In this document: positions 20,927 to 30,896 of the stretch, one piece after another
How positions within the stretch are numbered: the stretch's first letter is position 1
Layout: each line of letters starts with the position of its first letter
Assembly (NCBI GenBank): GCA_963585895.1
Contig: OY757921.1
Span: forward strand, 82,326,732 to 82,390,731
DNA from: Sepioteuthis lessoniana
Lineage: Eukaryota; Mollusca; Cephalopoda; Myopsida; Loliginidae
Direction of reading: 5' to 3'
DNA length: 64,000 nucleotides
Translations under genes and position numbers: made by a program
The notes under the pieces: generated by a model
Told to the model about the DNA's origin: nothing
Database searches by the model: none
The model's input: the letters and a program-made list of their open reading frames with translations, nothing else

Positions 20927-21193
20927 AACAAATTGACAGCTAAATGGGGGTAAGAAACAGAGAATGGAAACCAGTCTATTACCAGGGTAGCCTAAGATAT
21001 AGGATGACCTCTAAAAGGGCAGTGTCTGTTCTTTTTTACTCAACAGAACACTAAGTGTTGGTTTATTTCATTACAAGGCAACTGCTCTGTGTATAGATCA
21101 AGAGACAGATGCATATATACATGCATGTATGTAAGAAAAATTTGTTCTTCCTTGTTTGCGAGTTGGATATTCTTAAACTGAGGACTTGCTGTA

Positions 21194-21222
21194 TTATATA
21201 TATATATATATATATATATATT
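21194..21222. repeat. (TA)n microsatellite
   Basis: TA tract directly before an RTE fragment. Confidence 0.85.
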
Positions 21223-21226
21223 ATGT

Positions 21227-21450
21227 CTGCTGGAGAAGCAAGGACGAGCTCGTAAGTGATGTTCTCCTATGGACCCCCTCATATGGCCAAGCAAAAGCAG
21301 GATGACCAGCTCGAACTTACATACAGCAGCTATGTGAAGACACAGGATGTAATTCTGAAGACCTGCCGGGGGCGATGAATGATAGGGAGAAGTAGCGAGA
21401 GATGGTCAGGGATATCTGTGCTGGCGGCACGGCATGATGATGATGATGAT
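21227..21450 (+). mobile_element. RTE LINE 3' fragment
   Basis: From CTGCTGGAGAAGCAAGGACG (GHCWRSKDEL region) to GGCACGGCATGATGATG. It is close to the intact copy but has TAG in place of TGG in the KWRE region and several other changes. The terminal ATG repeat tail is present. Confidence 0.9.
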
Positions 21451-21633
21451 ATATTATGTATGTATGTGAATGAACAAATTTAAAAAAAAAAACTTTTTTT
21501 TAAGTCAACAAAGTGCTCAGACACTGTCCACGTGAGCAGGATAAAAAAAAAGATATTAACTCACCTTCTCATATTGACTTCATTACAAAGACTTTCATAT
21601 ATTGAAAAAATATAAGTACCAAATAAAACATGC

Positions 21634-21635
<2 letters not shown>

Positions 21636-21674
<39 letters not shown>
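21636..21674. repeat. (TA)n microsatellite beside a foldback
   Basis: TA tract with one GTA interruption, about 20 bp before the foldback left arm. Confidence 0.9.
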
Positions 21675-21692
21675 TAGGTTTTATATGTTATT

Positions 21693-21886
21693 AATAGCAT
21701 GGATGCTTATCTGTGACCACTGGTTTCCTGTTGTCTTATTACAACAATCATCAGGCAGAAAAAGACATTGGAGAAATAAAAAAAAATTGATTTTTTCGAT
21801 TTCTCCAATATTTTCTTTCTCTGTCTGATGATTGTCATGATAAGACGACATGAAAACAGTTGTCACAGATAAGCATCCATGCTATT
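21693..21886. mobile_element. Foldback element FB1
   Basis: The left arm 21693-21777 (AATAGCATGGATGCTTATCT… GGAGAAAT) is matched in reverse complement by 21799-21886 (ATTTCTCC…AGATAAGCATCCATGCTATT). The loop is about 21 bp and AT-rich, and the arms are roughly 85% alike by eye. It has MITE-like structure with no coding capacity. Target duplication not established. Confidence 0.85.
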
Positions 21887-21896
21887 AGTTAAAAAA

Positions 21897-21972
21897 ATCC
21901 AAAACACCTCAAATGTAGTCTAACACGTGCTAAAGACGAAAGCCATAAAAGAGTTGACTCCTCCTCTCTCTT

Positions 21973-22006
<34 letters not shown>

Positions 22007-22023
22007 TCTCTCTCTGTCCACCA
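21897..22023 (+). repeat. Direct repeat unit 1, TATA-like plus CT-rich
   Basis: From ATCCAAAACACCTCAAATGT through GACGAAAGCCATAAAAGAG and a (CT)n tract to CCACCA. It recurs 484 bp downstream almost unchanged over its first 80 bp. CATAAAAG about 20 bp before a pyrimidine tract resembles a core promoter, which is an inference. Confidence 0.8.
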
Positions 22024-22380
22024 CCAGTTGACCATCATATAGGAGTGGAACCTTTAATATAAATACTAAAATTAGTAATAATTTAATCCTTCATTTGTTG
22101 AAATAGTATGCATACGTTTGGAAGTGATTCCGTTTCCAGAAGTTTTTTCACAGAGGTCAGTAAATTTATTCTACTAAACTATTCATTTAAAAATGCACAT
22201 TTGATTTAAAATAGTAATGTCTTAAATCTCAACTGTATTATGTGTTGTTTAAATGAAGAATGAAGACTTATGCGACTTAATTTTCAGGAAAACTTTACTT
22301 TTGGAAGGCGAACTTCTAAATTTGCTAAAGAAAACCCCCAAAATTGCCCCCCCCCTGAAAAGAAAGGAAAAAAAAAAAAA

Positions 22381-22447
22381 ATCCAAAACACCTCAAATGT
22401 AGTCTAACACGTGCTAAAGACGAAAGCCATAAAAGAGTTGACTCCTC

Positions 22448-22487
<40 letters not shown>

Positions 22488-22496
22488 GTCCACCAC
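22381..22496 (+). repeat. Direct repeat unit 2, TATA-like plus CT-rich
   Basis: Second copy of the 21897 unit, ending in CCACCACTAGATAACCATG. It lies about 240 bp before the 5' part of the RTE element and may belong to its upstream region. Confidence 0.8.
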
Positions 22497-22581
22497 TAGA
22501 TAACCATGAAATATACCACAAAATTTCTTTGAATTTTAACATCCAGCAGTCCTGGACTTTAACTAAGTTAAAACTTAAGAT

Positions 22582-22612
22582 AAAAAAAAAAAAAGAATTT
22601 TTTTTTTTTTTT
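22582..22612. repeat. Poly-A/poly-T palindrome
   Basis: Thirteen A, GAA, then fifteen T form a near-perfect hairpin immediately upstream of the GC-richer RTE 5' region. Confidence 0.85.
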
Positions 22613-22676
22613 ACTACCGCGTACACATGGGAAGCAGCATGCTGTACGTGTGAGTTTTGCGGCTTAACGCTCAAGA

Positions 22677-24452
22677 TTGCCAGTTCGATCGGGGAACTAC
22701 TGCTGCTCATCTATAAGAGTGGCTTCTATAGATGAGAACAAAAACAGCCATCGAAAGATAACCATGACTAGTACTCAAACCAGATCCATAAACCGCATCG
22801 CTCTTCGCGCGGGTAAAAAAGGGGCGCGTCCTGCTGAGGTTGGAGCCCTGGCCTCGGTGTTCGAAAAATCAGCTACAGAGCTCAAACACAAACAAAAACT
22901 ACTAAAATGCAAACGAACAATACAGATAGCGACATTTAACGTGAGAACCCTAAATAGAATAGGTCAACTATCAGAGCTAACTGCATCAACCGTAGAACAT
23001 AAGATAGATATAATTTGCATACAAGAGCACCGATACACGCACACCGAAGATATCAAGTATCACGAAACTGGAAATGGATGGATGCTGGTGACTGTATCGG
23101 CATGGAAAAACTCTGTCAATGCATCGGTAGGAGGGGTGGGAATACTTCTAGGACCGAGAGCGTTAAAAACACTGAACAGCATTGAGAGAATACAACCTAG
23201 GATGATGGCCGCAACGTTTAATAGCAACCCCAAAGCAACAATTATCTCCTGCTACAGCCCTACCAATGTTAGCGAAGAAAACGAAATAGCCACCTTCTAC
23301 GAAGATCTATCCTCCCTAGTACGTAGCATTCCGAAACACAACCTGCTAGTCATTGGCGGAGATATGAATGCACAAATCGGGAAAAACAGACACAACAAAT
23401 ACAGCCTACACTACGCGTCTAACAGGAATGGACAGCATTTAATAGATTTCATGATAGAAAATAGATTAACCTGCCTCAATACAAACTTTCAAAAAAGGGA
23501 GGGGAAATTATGGACCTACACATACGCGAATAAGAGTAAAGCACAGATAGACTACGTCCTTATAAACAGGAAATGGAAAAACAGTGCGATGAATTGCGAG
23601 GCATACTCCTCCTTCAAGGGTGTGTCCTCCGATCATCGAATAGTTATGGCCAAAGTACGACTAAGCCTAAGAAAAAACGCCACACGTAAAGCGACGACCA
23701 AGCACTATGACTGGGCCCTACTCAACAACAGAGATATTAGAGATAAATATGCATTAGAATTAAGAAACAGATTCGAAGCACTACAAGAGAAGGTAGAAAT
23801 AGGCACCCCAAATGACGAATATGAAAATTTTGTAGAAGCACACCTGGAGGCGGCAGAAAAGTGTATTCCAACAAAACCTAGAACTAAATATAGAGTCCCT
23901 TGGGAAACGCTAGCGGCTAGAGAAAAACGTGCACTTGTGAAGACTGCCTCCAAAAACTATCAACAGAACCCAACAAATACAAATGCACGAGAACTAGAAA
24001 AGGCGCAACATCAATTAACAGGAATATACCTAAAAGAACAGGCAGAATACGTACAAAATCAGATAGATAAGATTAGAGACTCGGTGGAAGATAGACAATC
24101 CAGGATAGCCTGGCAAACAATAAACGAAGTAAGTGGAAGGAAGAGCACAGCCAAAGCAAAATTGAAAGCTGCAAGCCAACAAGAAAGAATAAAACTGTGG
24201 GAACAGCATTTCAAAAATCTACTAGGAAACCCACCGGAAATAACGGATGAACCGATCACCAGAATTATTAGTAAGCAATTAGACGTAAAACTAGGTCCTT
24301 TCACCAAAGAAGAACTCGACACGGTTCTCAGAAGAATTAAAAATAGGAAAGCGGCGGGGCTAGACGAGATCCCCCCAGAAGGAGGAAGACGAGACAATTC
24401 GACGATATACTGCTCCGGCAATGCAACGAAGTCTATAGTCAAAATAGGATAG
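22677..24452 (+). CDS. RTE LINE endonuclease and start of RT (frameshifted)
   Basis: This 591-residue frame encodes the element's endonuclease, which in this family nicks target DNA to prime reverse transcription. Motifs seen in order: FNVR with N88, CIQEHR with E117, CYSP with Y193, GGDMN with D229 and N231, IDYVL with D292, and SSDHR with D319/H320. All the expected catalytic residues of the exonuclease-endonuclease-phosphatase fold are therefore present. A linker then leads to KAAGLDEIPPE, the first reverse transcriptase motif, after which the frame is wrong: the last ~23 residues are an artefact of a one-base deletion near 24381. An internal Met at 22764 (residue 30) has a better start context and may be the true start. 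The element clade rests on family resemblance and the tail type. Confidence 0.85.
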   Translation: MPVRSGNYCCSSIRVASIDENKNSHRKITMTSTQTRSINRIALRAGKKGARPAEVGALASVFEKSATELKHKQKLLKCKRTIQIATFNVRTLNRIGQLSELTASTVEHKIDIICIQEHRYTHTEDIKYHETGNGWMLVTVSAWKNSVNASVGGVGILLGPRALKTLNSIERIQPRMMAATFNSNPKATIISCYSPTNVSEENEIATFYEDLSSLVRSIPKHNLLVIGGDMNAQIGKNRHNKYSLHYASNRNGQHLIDFMIENRLTCLNTNFQKREGKLWTYTYANKSKAQIDYVLINRKWKNSAMNCEAYSSFKGVSSDHRIVMAKVRLSLRKNATRKATTKHYDWALLNNRDIRDKYALELRNRFEALQEKVEIGTPNDEYENFVEAHLEAAEKCIPTKPRTKYRVPWETLAAREKRALVKTASKNYQQNPTNTNARELEKAQHQLTGIYLKEQAEYVQNQIDKIRDSVEDRQSRIAWQTINEVSGRKSTAKAKLKAASQQERIKLWEQHFKNLLGNPPEITDEPITRIISKQLDVKLGPFTKEELDTVLRRIKNRKAAGLDEIPPEGGRRDNSTIYCSGNATKSIVKIG

Positions 24453-25795
24453 AACGATGGACGAAGGGATGCATCCTTCCATTCCCTAAAAAAGGCAACC
24501 TCGGACTAGCCAAGAACTACCGAGGGATAACACTTACATCCATAGCAGCCAAAATCTACAATGCCCTACTACGAAACCGCATAGAACCCAAAATGGAAAA
24601 CATCCTTAGGAAAAACCAAAATGGCTTCCGGAGAAATAGATCCACAACCTCACAAATACTGACCATCCGTAGAATACTGGAAGGCGTTCGGGCAAAAAAC
24701 TTACAGGCGACATTACTATTTGTCGACTTTACCAAGGCCTTCGATTCCATACACAGAGGGAAGATGGAGCAAATCCTACTAGCTTACGGCCTACCAAAAG
24801 AAACCGTAGCAGCGATAATGATTCTCTACAGAAACACCAAAGTAAAAGTACGTTCACCAGATGGAGACACGGAATACTTCGACATTGTTGCAGGAGTACT
24901 ACAAGGAGACACACTAGCCCCGTACCTCTTTATCATCTGTCTAGACTATGTGCTTAGGACTTCGATCGACAAAATCAGAGAAAATGGCTTTGAGCTGACT
25001 AAGAGAAGAAGCAAAAGGTACCCCGCAAAAACAATCACGGACGCCGACTACGCTGATGACTTGGCGTTACTAGCGAATACGCCTAATCAAGCAGAGACAC
25101 TACTACATAGTCTGGAACGAGCTGCAGCTGGCATTGGCCTACATGTCAATGCAAACAAAACCGAATATATGTGTTACAACCAAACAGGCAACATTGCCAC
25201 ACTAGACGGAGCCTCTCTGAAACTAGTCGACAAATTCACCTACCTAGGAAGCAGCGTCTCATCAACCGAGAAGGACATCGACACACGACTGACGAAGGCA
25301 TGGACAGCTATCGATAGGCTCTCGATCATATGGAAGTCGGACCTAACAGATAAAATGAAACGCAGTTTCTTCCAGGCAGCGGTTGTGTCGATACTGCTAT
25401 ATGGATGCACCACATGGATGCTTACGAAGCGGCTGGAGAGGAGGCTGGACGGAAATTACACAAGAATGTTGAGAGCAGTATTAAACAAGTCCTGGCGACA
25501 ACACCCCACGAGACTCCAACTATACGGACACTTGCCCCCCATCACAAAAACTATACAGGTTCGACGAACCAGACACGCAGGACACTGCTGGAGAAGCAAG
25601 GACGAGCTCATAAGCGATGTACTCCTGTGGACCCCCACTCATGGATGTGCAAGAGTGGGACGACCAGCACGAACTTACATACAGCAGCTGTGTGAGGACA
25701 CGGGTTGTAATCCTGAAGACCTGCCGGAGGCGATGAATGATAGGGAGAAATGGCGAGAGACGGTCAGGGATATCCGCGCAGGCGGCGCGACATGA
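24383..25795 (+). pseudogene. RTE LINE reverse transcriptase, downstream frame
   Basis: Continuation of the endonuclease frame after the one-base shift, open without stops from about 24383 to TGA at 25793-25795; its first Met is at 24593. It shows CILPFPKKG and NYRGITL, then (counting from that Met) FVDFTKAFDSI at about 43-53 with the first catalytic Asp, GVLQGDTLAP at 101-110, and the YADD box at 153-156. A C-terminal region with GYCTTW-like, HAGHCWRSKDEL and REKWRETVRDIRA segments follows. Apart from the frameshift nothing essential appears missing, so inactivation is recent. The same C-terminal sequence with only a few amino-acid changes is found at 45794-46555. Confidence 0.88.
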
Positions 25796-25898
25796 TGATG
25801 ATGATTATATAATAGCTCTATCAAAGATATTGAGTACTCTCCAAATTATACATTTGGTCTGCCACAAACCCACCAAGATAGTGACAACCATACACCAT

Positions 25899-25921
25899 TA
25901 TATATATATATATATATATAA
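25899..25921. repeat. (TA)n microsatellite
   Basis: TA tract about 95 bp after the RTE tail. Confidence 0.85.
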
Positions 25922-26190
25922 AAAAGATAAAACTTAGCATTAATGTTTAATTAGCAAACAAGAGTAGATGGCAATTCAATTAATACCAGAATATATAATC
26001 AATATTTCAAAGCTTATTTACATCACTATCAAAGTACAAATTCTAATGATAACAAAGGTAACTTCATCATCCACTCCTATTTTCTGTTCATCAAATATTT
26101 CTTACCTATGATAATAATATAAGTATATTATTTGGAATTAACTTTATCCATTGTATAATAAAACTGTTGGATAAAGAATACTCCATTTGT
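25922..26190. other. No gene seen
   Basis: AT-rich linker between microsatellites. Nothing recognised. Confidence 0.4.
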
Positions 26191-26205
26191 GACAGTGCAT
26201 GTACA

Positions 26206-26226
26206 GAAAGAGAGAGAGAGAGGAAA

Positions 26227-26279
<53 letters not shown>

Positions 26280-26314
26280 TACACACTTGCATATATATAA
26301 ACACACACAAGCGG

Positions 26315-26364
<50 letters not shown>

Positions 26365-26530
26365 GCAAGCACATACACACACACATATATATAAACACAC
26401 ACACATGCATATATTTATATGCATACGCACATGCATATATCTACATACACACACACATATATTTATATGCATACGCACATACATATCTCTACATATACAC
26501 ACACACGCATACATATATATATATACAAGT
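26206..26530. repeat. Large compound microsatellite
   Basis: (GA)n at 26208-26223, (TA)n to about 26276, then alternating (CA)n, (TA)n and CATATATTTATATGCATACG units that repeat two to three times near 26410-26480. The many long overlapping frames here on both strands are low-complexity artefacts. Confidence 0.95.
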
Positions 26531-26560
26531 ACCTACACACAAGCAAATTTATTCTTGGTA

Positions 26561-26838
26561 CTATTTACCAACCCCTCCGCTCGGGCAGGATATGACACAA
26601 GGTCAATTTTTAAGCGGAGTTTAACAGGTTTGAATTCAGCGTTTTCCTTCTCCTAGACTAGTTGCCTCACCAAGGCTGAAGAACCTAGTCCGTCCTACTA
26701 TTTACCCATAGCTGGAGGGAGAATAAGGGGGTTCATACCTTTCCCAAGGGTATTTGCCCGAAAGTGAACGTAATAGCGCGACTGGAGTACGAACTCGCGT
26801 ACTACGATTCCGCAGTTCATCGCTTTAACCATTACACC
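26561..26838 (-). mobile_element. Recombinant SINE: SINE-A head with SINE-B tail
   Basis: A 10-bp duplication ATTCTTGGTA flanks it (26551-26560; 26839-26848). The plus strand starts with the SINE-B tail (CAACCCCTCCGCTCGGGCAG), crosses the shared core, and ends with the SINE-A type head (GAAAGTGAACGTAATAGCGC; box B complement GGAGTACGAACTCGCGTACT; GCTTTAACCATTACACCAT). The head matches the SINE-A at 45627. It is one inserted unit, not two adjoining elements. Confidence 0.9.
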
Positions 26839-26849
26839 ATTCTTGGTAT

Positions 26850-27190
26850 CCTGACAGTGGAAATAAGATTAGACAGACTGAAAGTCTGATTGGTTTTCAA
26901 AGGAAGTATGGTTAGCACCAAAAATACCAAAGGAAGACCCTTATCAATACATTGTTCTTTAAAACTGAACTAGTGGCCCTTAGCTGTAAAAATAAAAATA
27001 AAAACAGAGAAACACAAAAGACATTTAGTTTACTGTAAAGCAAAACAATAGCTGATCTAATTAATGCAAAGGAAATCATTTACAAAACTTAGAATAGAAC
27101 AAGTGCTATAATAGTAGAGTAGCAAATGAAAGCTAAACTCACAATGCTAACTAATTAATCCATAAGATGAGCTTGCTAACACCAAAGTAT
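26850..27190. other. No gene seen
   Basis: AT-rich spacer without recognisable feature. Confidence 0.4.
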
Positions 27191-27195
27191 GACAG

Positions 27196-27465
27196 ATGCC
27201 CTTATTGGCCTAATGGGTAGAGTGTCCGCCAATGGTCCGGGAGACCTAAGTTCAATCCCAGGTCGTGTCATACCTAAGACTTTAAAAATGGTACTTGATA
27301 CCTCCTTGCTTAGCGCTCAGCAATACAAGGTATGTATTGAGGGTAAAGTGGAGCAATGCAGGGAAAGGAGTAGCACGCTCCCCTACACCTCAGTGTAGTA
27401 GCTATTGAAAAGGGAACCTTCTGGTTGCCCTTGATTACAGTTGCCAACTTTACTTACTATATGGT
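27196..27465 (+). mobile_element. SINE-C copy, well preserved
   Basis: Box A TTGGCCTAATGGGTAGAGTG and box B AGTTCAATCCCAGG are intact or nearly so. The body and terminal GTTGCCAACTTTACTTACTA follow. Confidence 0.92.
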
Positions 27466-27554
27466 ATACCCACACTAATGTAATAAATCAACAACCCTTT
27501 ATTCTTCTATCACTAATTGGTAAAAGTCCTAACAGTAGTACTTAGTATATGCCC

Positions 27555-27900
27555 ACTGTATTCTCTGCAGAAGGGTAAGATCCCACATAACACCAAAAGG
27601 GGTATCCTCGGTATGTCACTAAACTGATCTAATTTTGAGACTTCCGTTATGGAGATGGGTGGAGTCACCCATTCATTGCCATTACTCTCAGGCTTACTCT
27701 GACTTGGAGTGGTAGTACCTGTTAAGGTCCTGTCTATGGGTCAAATAGATTTGTTTAAAAACTGTTCGTATTCAAGAAGACTGTGTGCAAAAAAAAAACC
27801 TCTATATAAAAATTTAAATATAAACATACAATCAACATGATTTCCTAACCTGAAGGTATAAAATAACCCTGGATAGGTTGATATGTCAATAAGGTCATTA
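27555..27900 (+). mobile_element. Retroposon D, old copy
   Basis: CTCTGCAGAAGGGTAAGATC, TTGCCATTACTCTCAGGCTT, CTCTGACTTGGAGTGGTAGT and TCCTGTCTATGGGTCAAATA match the D block in native order. A decayed tail with AAATAACCCTGGATAGGTTG and ATATGTCAATAAGG preserves the stem-loop outline. Confidence 0.75.
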
Positions 27901-28059
27901 AATCAATCAACTAACAGGTAAATTATCCTCAAAATCTTTGTAAAATTTTTACATTCTGAAAATTTACTTTCTCAGAGAAAGTCATTCATACTTTTGTTTT
28001 ATGTTATTCATTTATCTTGACAGTAGTAACTGTCTGAAAATCTGATTTCTCAGATAAGA

Positions 28060-28490
28060 TGATATGGTTATTCTTCCAAGCAGTAGTTGTGTCAGTACTA
28101 ATGTATGGTTGCACCATTTGGACTTTAACAAAATGCTTGGAAGGAAAGCTAGATGGGAACTACATAAGGATGCTCCATGCTGTTTTGAACAAATCCTAGA
28201 AATAGCACCCTACAAAGCAGCAGCTGCATAAACACTTGCCTCCTATCTCACAAACTATTTAAGTAAGATTAGCAAGACATGCTGGGGACGAAAAGATGAA
28301 TTCATAAGCAACATTTTCTAATTGATTCTTATAGATGGACCCACCAGTGTTGGCTGATTAACAGAAACTTACATTCATCAGTTCTACATGGACACTGGAT
28401 GTCATCTAGAGGACTTGCCAAGAGTGATAGCATTAGGGACAGATGGTGAAAAAGATTCAAAGGTATCTGTGCTATTAGCATGCCTTGATG
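28060..28490 (+). mobile_element. Divergent RTE LINE 3' fragment
   Basis: TTCTTCCAAGCAGTAGTTGT (FFQAVVV) and GTATGGTTGCACCATTTGGA (YGCTIW), then AGATGGGAACTACATAAGGA, TTGCCTCCTATCTCACAAAC and AGACATGCTGGGGACG, are present with stops between. The terminal GCATGCCTTGATGAGGAGG replaces the ATG tail. Confidence 0.8.
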
Positions 28491-28732
28491 AGGAGGAAAA
28501 CACAATTATAACAGACTGTTTGTGTCAGTGACAAGTTTGATTACCTTCTGATGAGTAGTTCTTAGTAAAACACAGGATTGTATAAGAACAGTACCCTCTT
28601 TACTCATCAGGCATATCTGTTACCTTTTCTTGTTTCCTAAACTGATAATTCATCTCAATGGTATGATTTGAAGACATAGAGGACATTGAAAGAAATACAA
28701 TGGTACAATTTCACAAAGTATAAAATAAGGGT

Positions 28733-29103
28733 TTGGTTTGGTTTGCTTGGATTTCATGGCATATCAACCATTGTAGATTATTTAATGTCAAATCTTGTTT
28801 ATTCATATATATCAAATATATATATATACATGTTAGAGATAACATTCTTAAATGAGCCTGAACTCTTTTTTGCACACAGTTAAATGGCCTTAAGTATTGC
28901 TATATAACAGTCACAATTTCACATCAGTCATTTGTTTGCTTAGTTTGTTTTATTAGACTGATAGATAGGATCCTGTCAGGTGCTACCATTCTGGGTCAGA
29001 GTGGACCTGGGTGAAATGGCAATGAAGTGTTACTCTAGATTCTCCAAATCTCCAAGGCTGGATTCTTACCATCAGATTGTTTAGTATCATATCCAGAACA
29101 TAA
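28733..29103 (-). mobile_element. Retroposon D, old and 5'-truncated
   Basis: Tail GTTTGGTTTGCTTGG, stem-loop ATGGCATATCAACCATTGTA, most internal units lost or replaced by a (TA) tract, then GGTGCTACCATTCTGGGTCA and ATCAGATTGTTTAGTATCAT. It stops after CATATCCAGAACA. Confidence 0.8.
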
Positions 29104-29179
29104 AAAAGGAGTTTCAATGTTTTGACTAATGGAATAAAGGAGTTGAATGCCAAGGGGACTATTTTGAAGAAATTCAATG

Positions 29180-29275
29180 TTTCATTCATTGTTCATTTCT
29201 GTTTTGGTAGCTACAGCTTCATACTTGATACTTTCTGAACACTTTGTATTCTTAATTCTATTCCCAATGGCTTTG
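29180..29275. repeat. Interspersed repeat shared with 34243-34330
   Basis: ATTCATTGTTCATTTCTG, GCTACAGCTTCA and TATTCCCAA occur in the same order in both segments. The parent element was not identified. Confidence 0.5.
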
Positions 29276-29596
29276 AACAGACTTAACCCACATCACTTTC
29301 TTTTTACTGACTTAGGAGTGGTAGCTGTAGTTGTCAAAGTTGTCTGAGCTTCTGAGACGAAGCATTTTCATTATTTTCCTACATACACAACTTTCAACTG
29401 AAAAGATTAAGTTACTACTGAAAAATAAAAGAATATGTGTGGAATTATGAAAATACTTAATTTTAGAACCTCAGATGTCTCAAAGTCCTACTACTATATC
29501 AATAATGCCTGTCATTTTTTCATATTTGTATATACCATAGAAAAATAAGAAATCAACAACTTACTGGTCCTGATCCTCTTCTACGACTGGAAGCAT

Positions 29597-29735
29597 GATT
29601 AGTGTATTGGTTAACATTATAAAAAATGGAAATGGGAACCCAAGTTCAAATCCTGAATGAGGCTGGTACATTTTTCTTTGCACTAAAGTCTTTGTGTCGT
29701 ATCCAGTTCATAGTAGAGGGGAGGGGTAAGTACAT
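29597..29735 (+). mobile_element. SINE-B copy, shortened
   Basis: Head TTAGTGTATTGGTTAACATT, box B relic AAGTTCAAATCCTGAATGAG, and the 3' end TGTGTCGTATCCAGTTCATA with GGGAGGGGTAAGTACATAC are present. The core is deleted. Confidence 0.6.
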
Positions 29736-29759
29736 ACTTGAATAATTAAAATTTATGCA

Positions 29760-30111
29760 GATTTAACAATAGATTGTTTAAGGTGAAACATCTTTTACAA
29801 TAATTTACATTCTGTTGAAATGGTTACTCATTTTGTGCTGTTGGGCAAAACGTTGTTCAACTTTTTTCATGAACTTGTTTCAGTTTTCTAAGATGAAAAA
29901 ATTGTTGACATAATATAAAAGTAATCATTTCTTGAACACTTACAAGAGAGAAAACATATTAACCAAAAAGTTGTGAAAATAGCAGGTTTCCCCTGCTATT
30001 AAGAATGGAGCATTTCAAACCCCTAAAATAACCCGTCTCAATGTCAAAGTCAAGGTTCATTATCTACTGTGGCTCATGAGAAACGTTTGAAATATGAAAG
30101 TATATTTAACT
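29760..30111. other. No gene seen
   Basis: AT-rich spacer with nothing recognised. Confidence 0.4.
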
Positions 30112-30119
30112 GTTTAGCC

Positions 30120-30432
30120 CAGAAATGGGGAACCTTTTTATATTTAAAGACCATCACTGTCTATCAATAAGGCTGTACTCAATGAATTTTTAATGTGTTT
30201 ACAACCAAATCTAAAGCTTAAACTTTAAGTTAATAATTCTGACCAAAATTACCACTTAAAAACTCTAATTATTTAATATCTTTTTAGATTGCTTTTTATG
30301 AAAAAACATAGAGATATCAGGTGTCAAGGTGGAGATGCGATTTTAATTGGTCTTTTGACAAGTCCATAGAAAGCCGCACTAATGACTTAGGAGGCTACGT
30401 ATGGTCCTAAGACTAAAGGTTTCCCACCTCTG
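30120..30432. mobile_element. hAT-type MITE, 313 bp
   Basis: The terminal inverted repeats CAGAAATGGGGAACCTTTT (left) and AAAGGTTTCCCACCTCTG (right) match at most positions. The flanks GTTTAGCC (30112-30119) and GTTTGGCC (30433-30440) form an 8-bp duplication with one mismatch. An 8-bp duplication and CAG-start ends are typical of the hAT superfamily. The interior is non-coding. Confidence 0.82.
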
Positions 30433-30444
30433 GTTTGGCCAGGG

Positions 30445-30890
30445 CCTTTTTCTCTTTTTCTATCATGCAGTTTTTTTTTTGTAAACAGTCAACACATCCT
30501 GCAAACCTGCCCTAAGCCTATATGCCCTTTCAAATGTAGAATGGTGGACTAAGGCATGTTCTGAGGACATATCATGTCTTTCTCACATTCATCAGGGTCA
30601 AAACAATTATGTCTCATTTTATGCTAAGCTTAACATCATTACATGCAGTCTTATGCTTTTTCTGTTACCTTAGGACACTTCTTGCTAATGGTTTCACTAA
30701 ATAAATCGACTCAAATCACGGAATTTCACAGACACAGTTCAAAGCTTTGGTTGTTTGATACTGTGTGTAATTCCCAGTGAATGGGTTTAGCAGTGCCACT
30801 CTCACCTCTTGGGGTACTTCTTGTCCTTTTAACAGCACTTTGCAAAACAAGTGTGGAACATTTTCAGTGACTTAGGTATTGCACTAAACT
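30445..30890. other. No gene seen
   Basis: Somewhat less AT-rich DNA with no recognisable exon, repeat or RNA gene. Confidence 0.4.
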
Positions 30891-30896
30891 GCTCCC

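Larger units (their letters stand above)
22613..25805 (+). mobile_element. RTE-type LINE, nearly complete
   Basis: A GC-richer block (visibly above its AT-rich surroundings) contains a short 5' leader, an apurinic/apyrimidinic-type endonuclease and a reverse transcriptase. The stop codon overlaps the terminal ATGATGATG repeat, so there is almost no 3' UTR, a trait of the RTE clade. One frameshift near 24380 breaks the reading frame. The exact 5' end and target duplication could not be fixed. Shorter copies at 2707, 21227, 45786, 48937 and 55108 share its 3' end. Confidence 0.88.

Noticed and set aside
21961..22019. (CT)n tract as a splice-site polypyrimidine region
   Set aside because: No following AG with an open exon; it is duplicated with its surroundings and belongs to a repeat unit.
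26128..26656. Long overlapping frames on both strands rich in Ile-Tyr, His-Thr and Cys-Val
   Set aside because: They are translations of (TA)n and (CA)n tracts with no codon bias or domain.
27200..27270. Functional tRNA gene at the SINE-C head
   Set aside because: It is followed by the SINE-C body; no paired acceptor stem or terminator follows the head.
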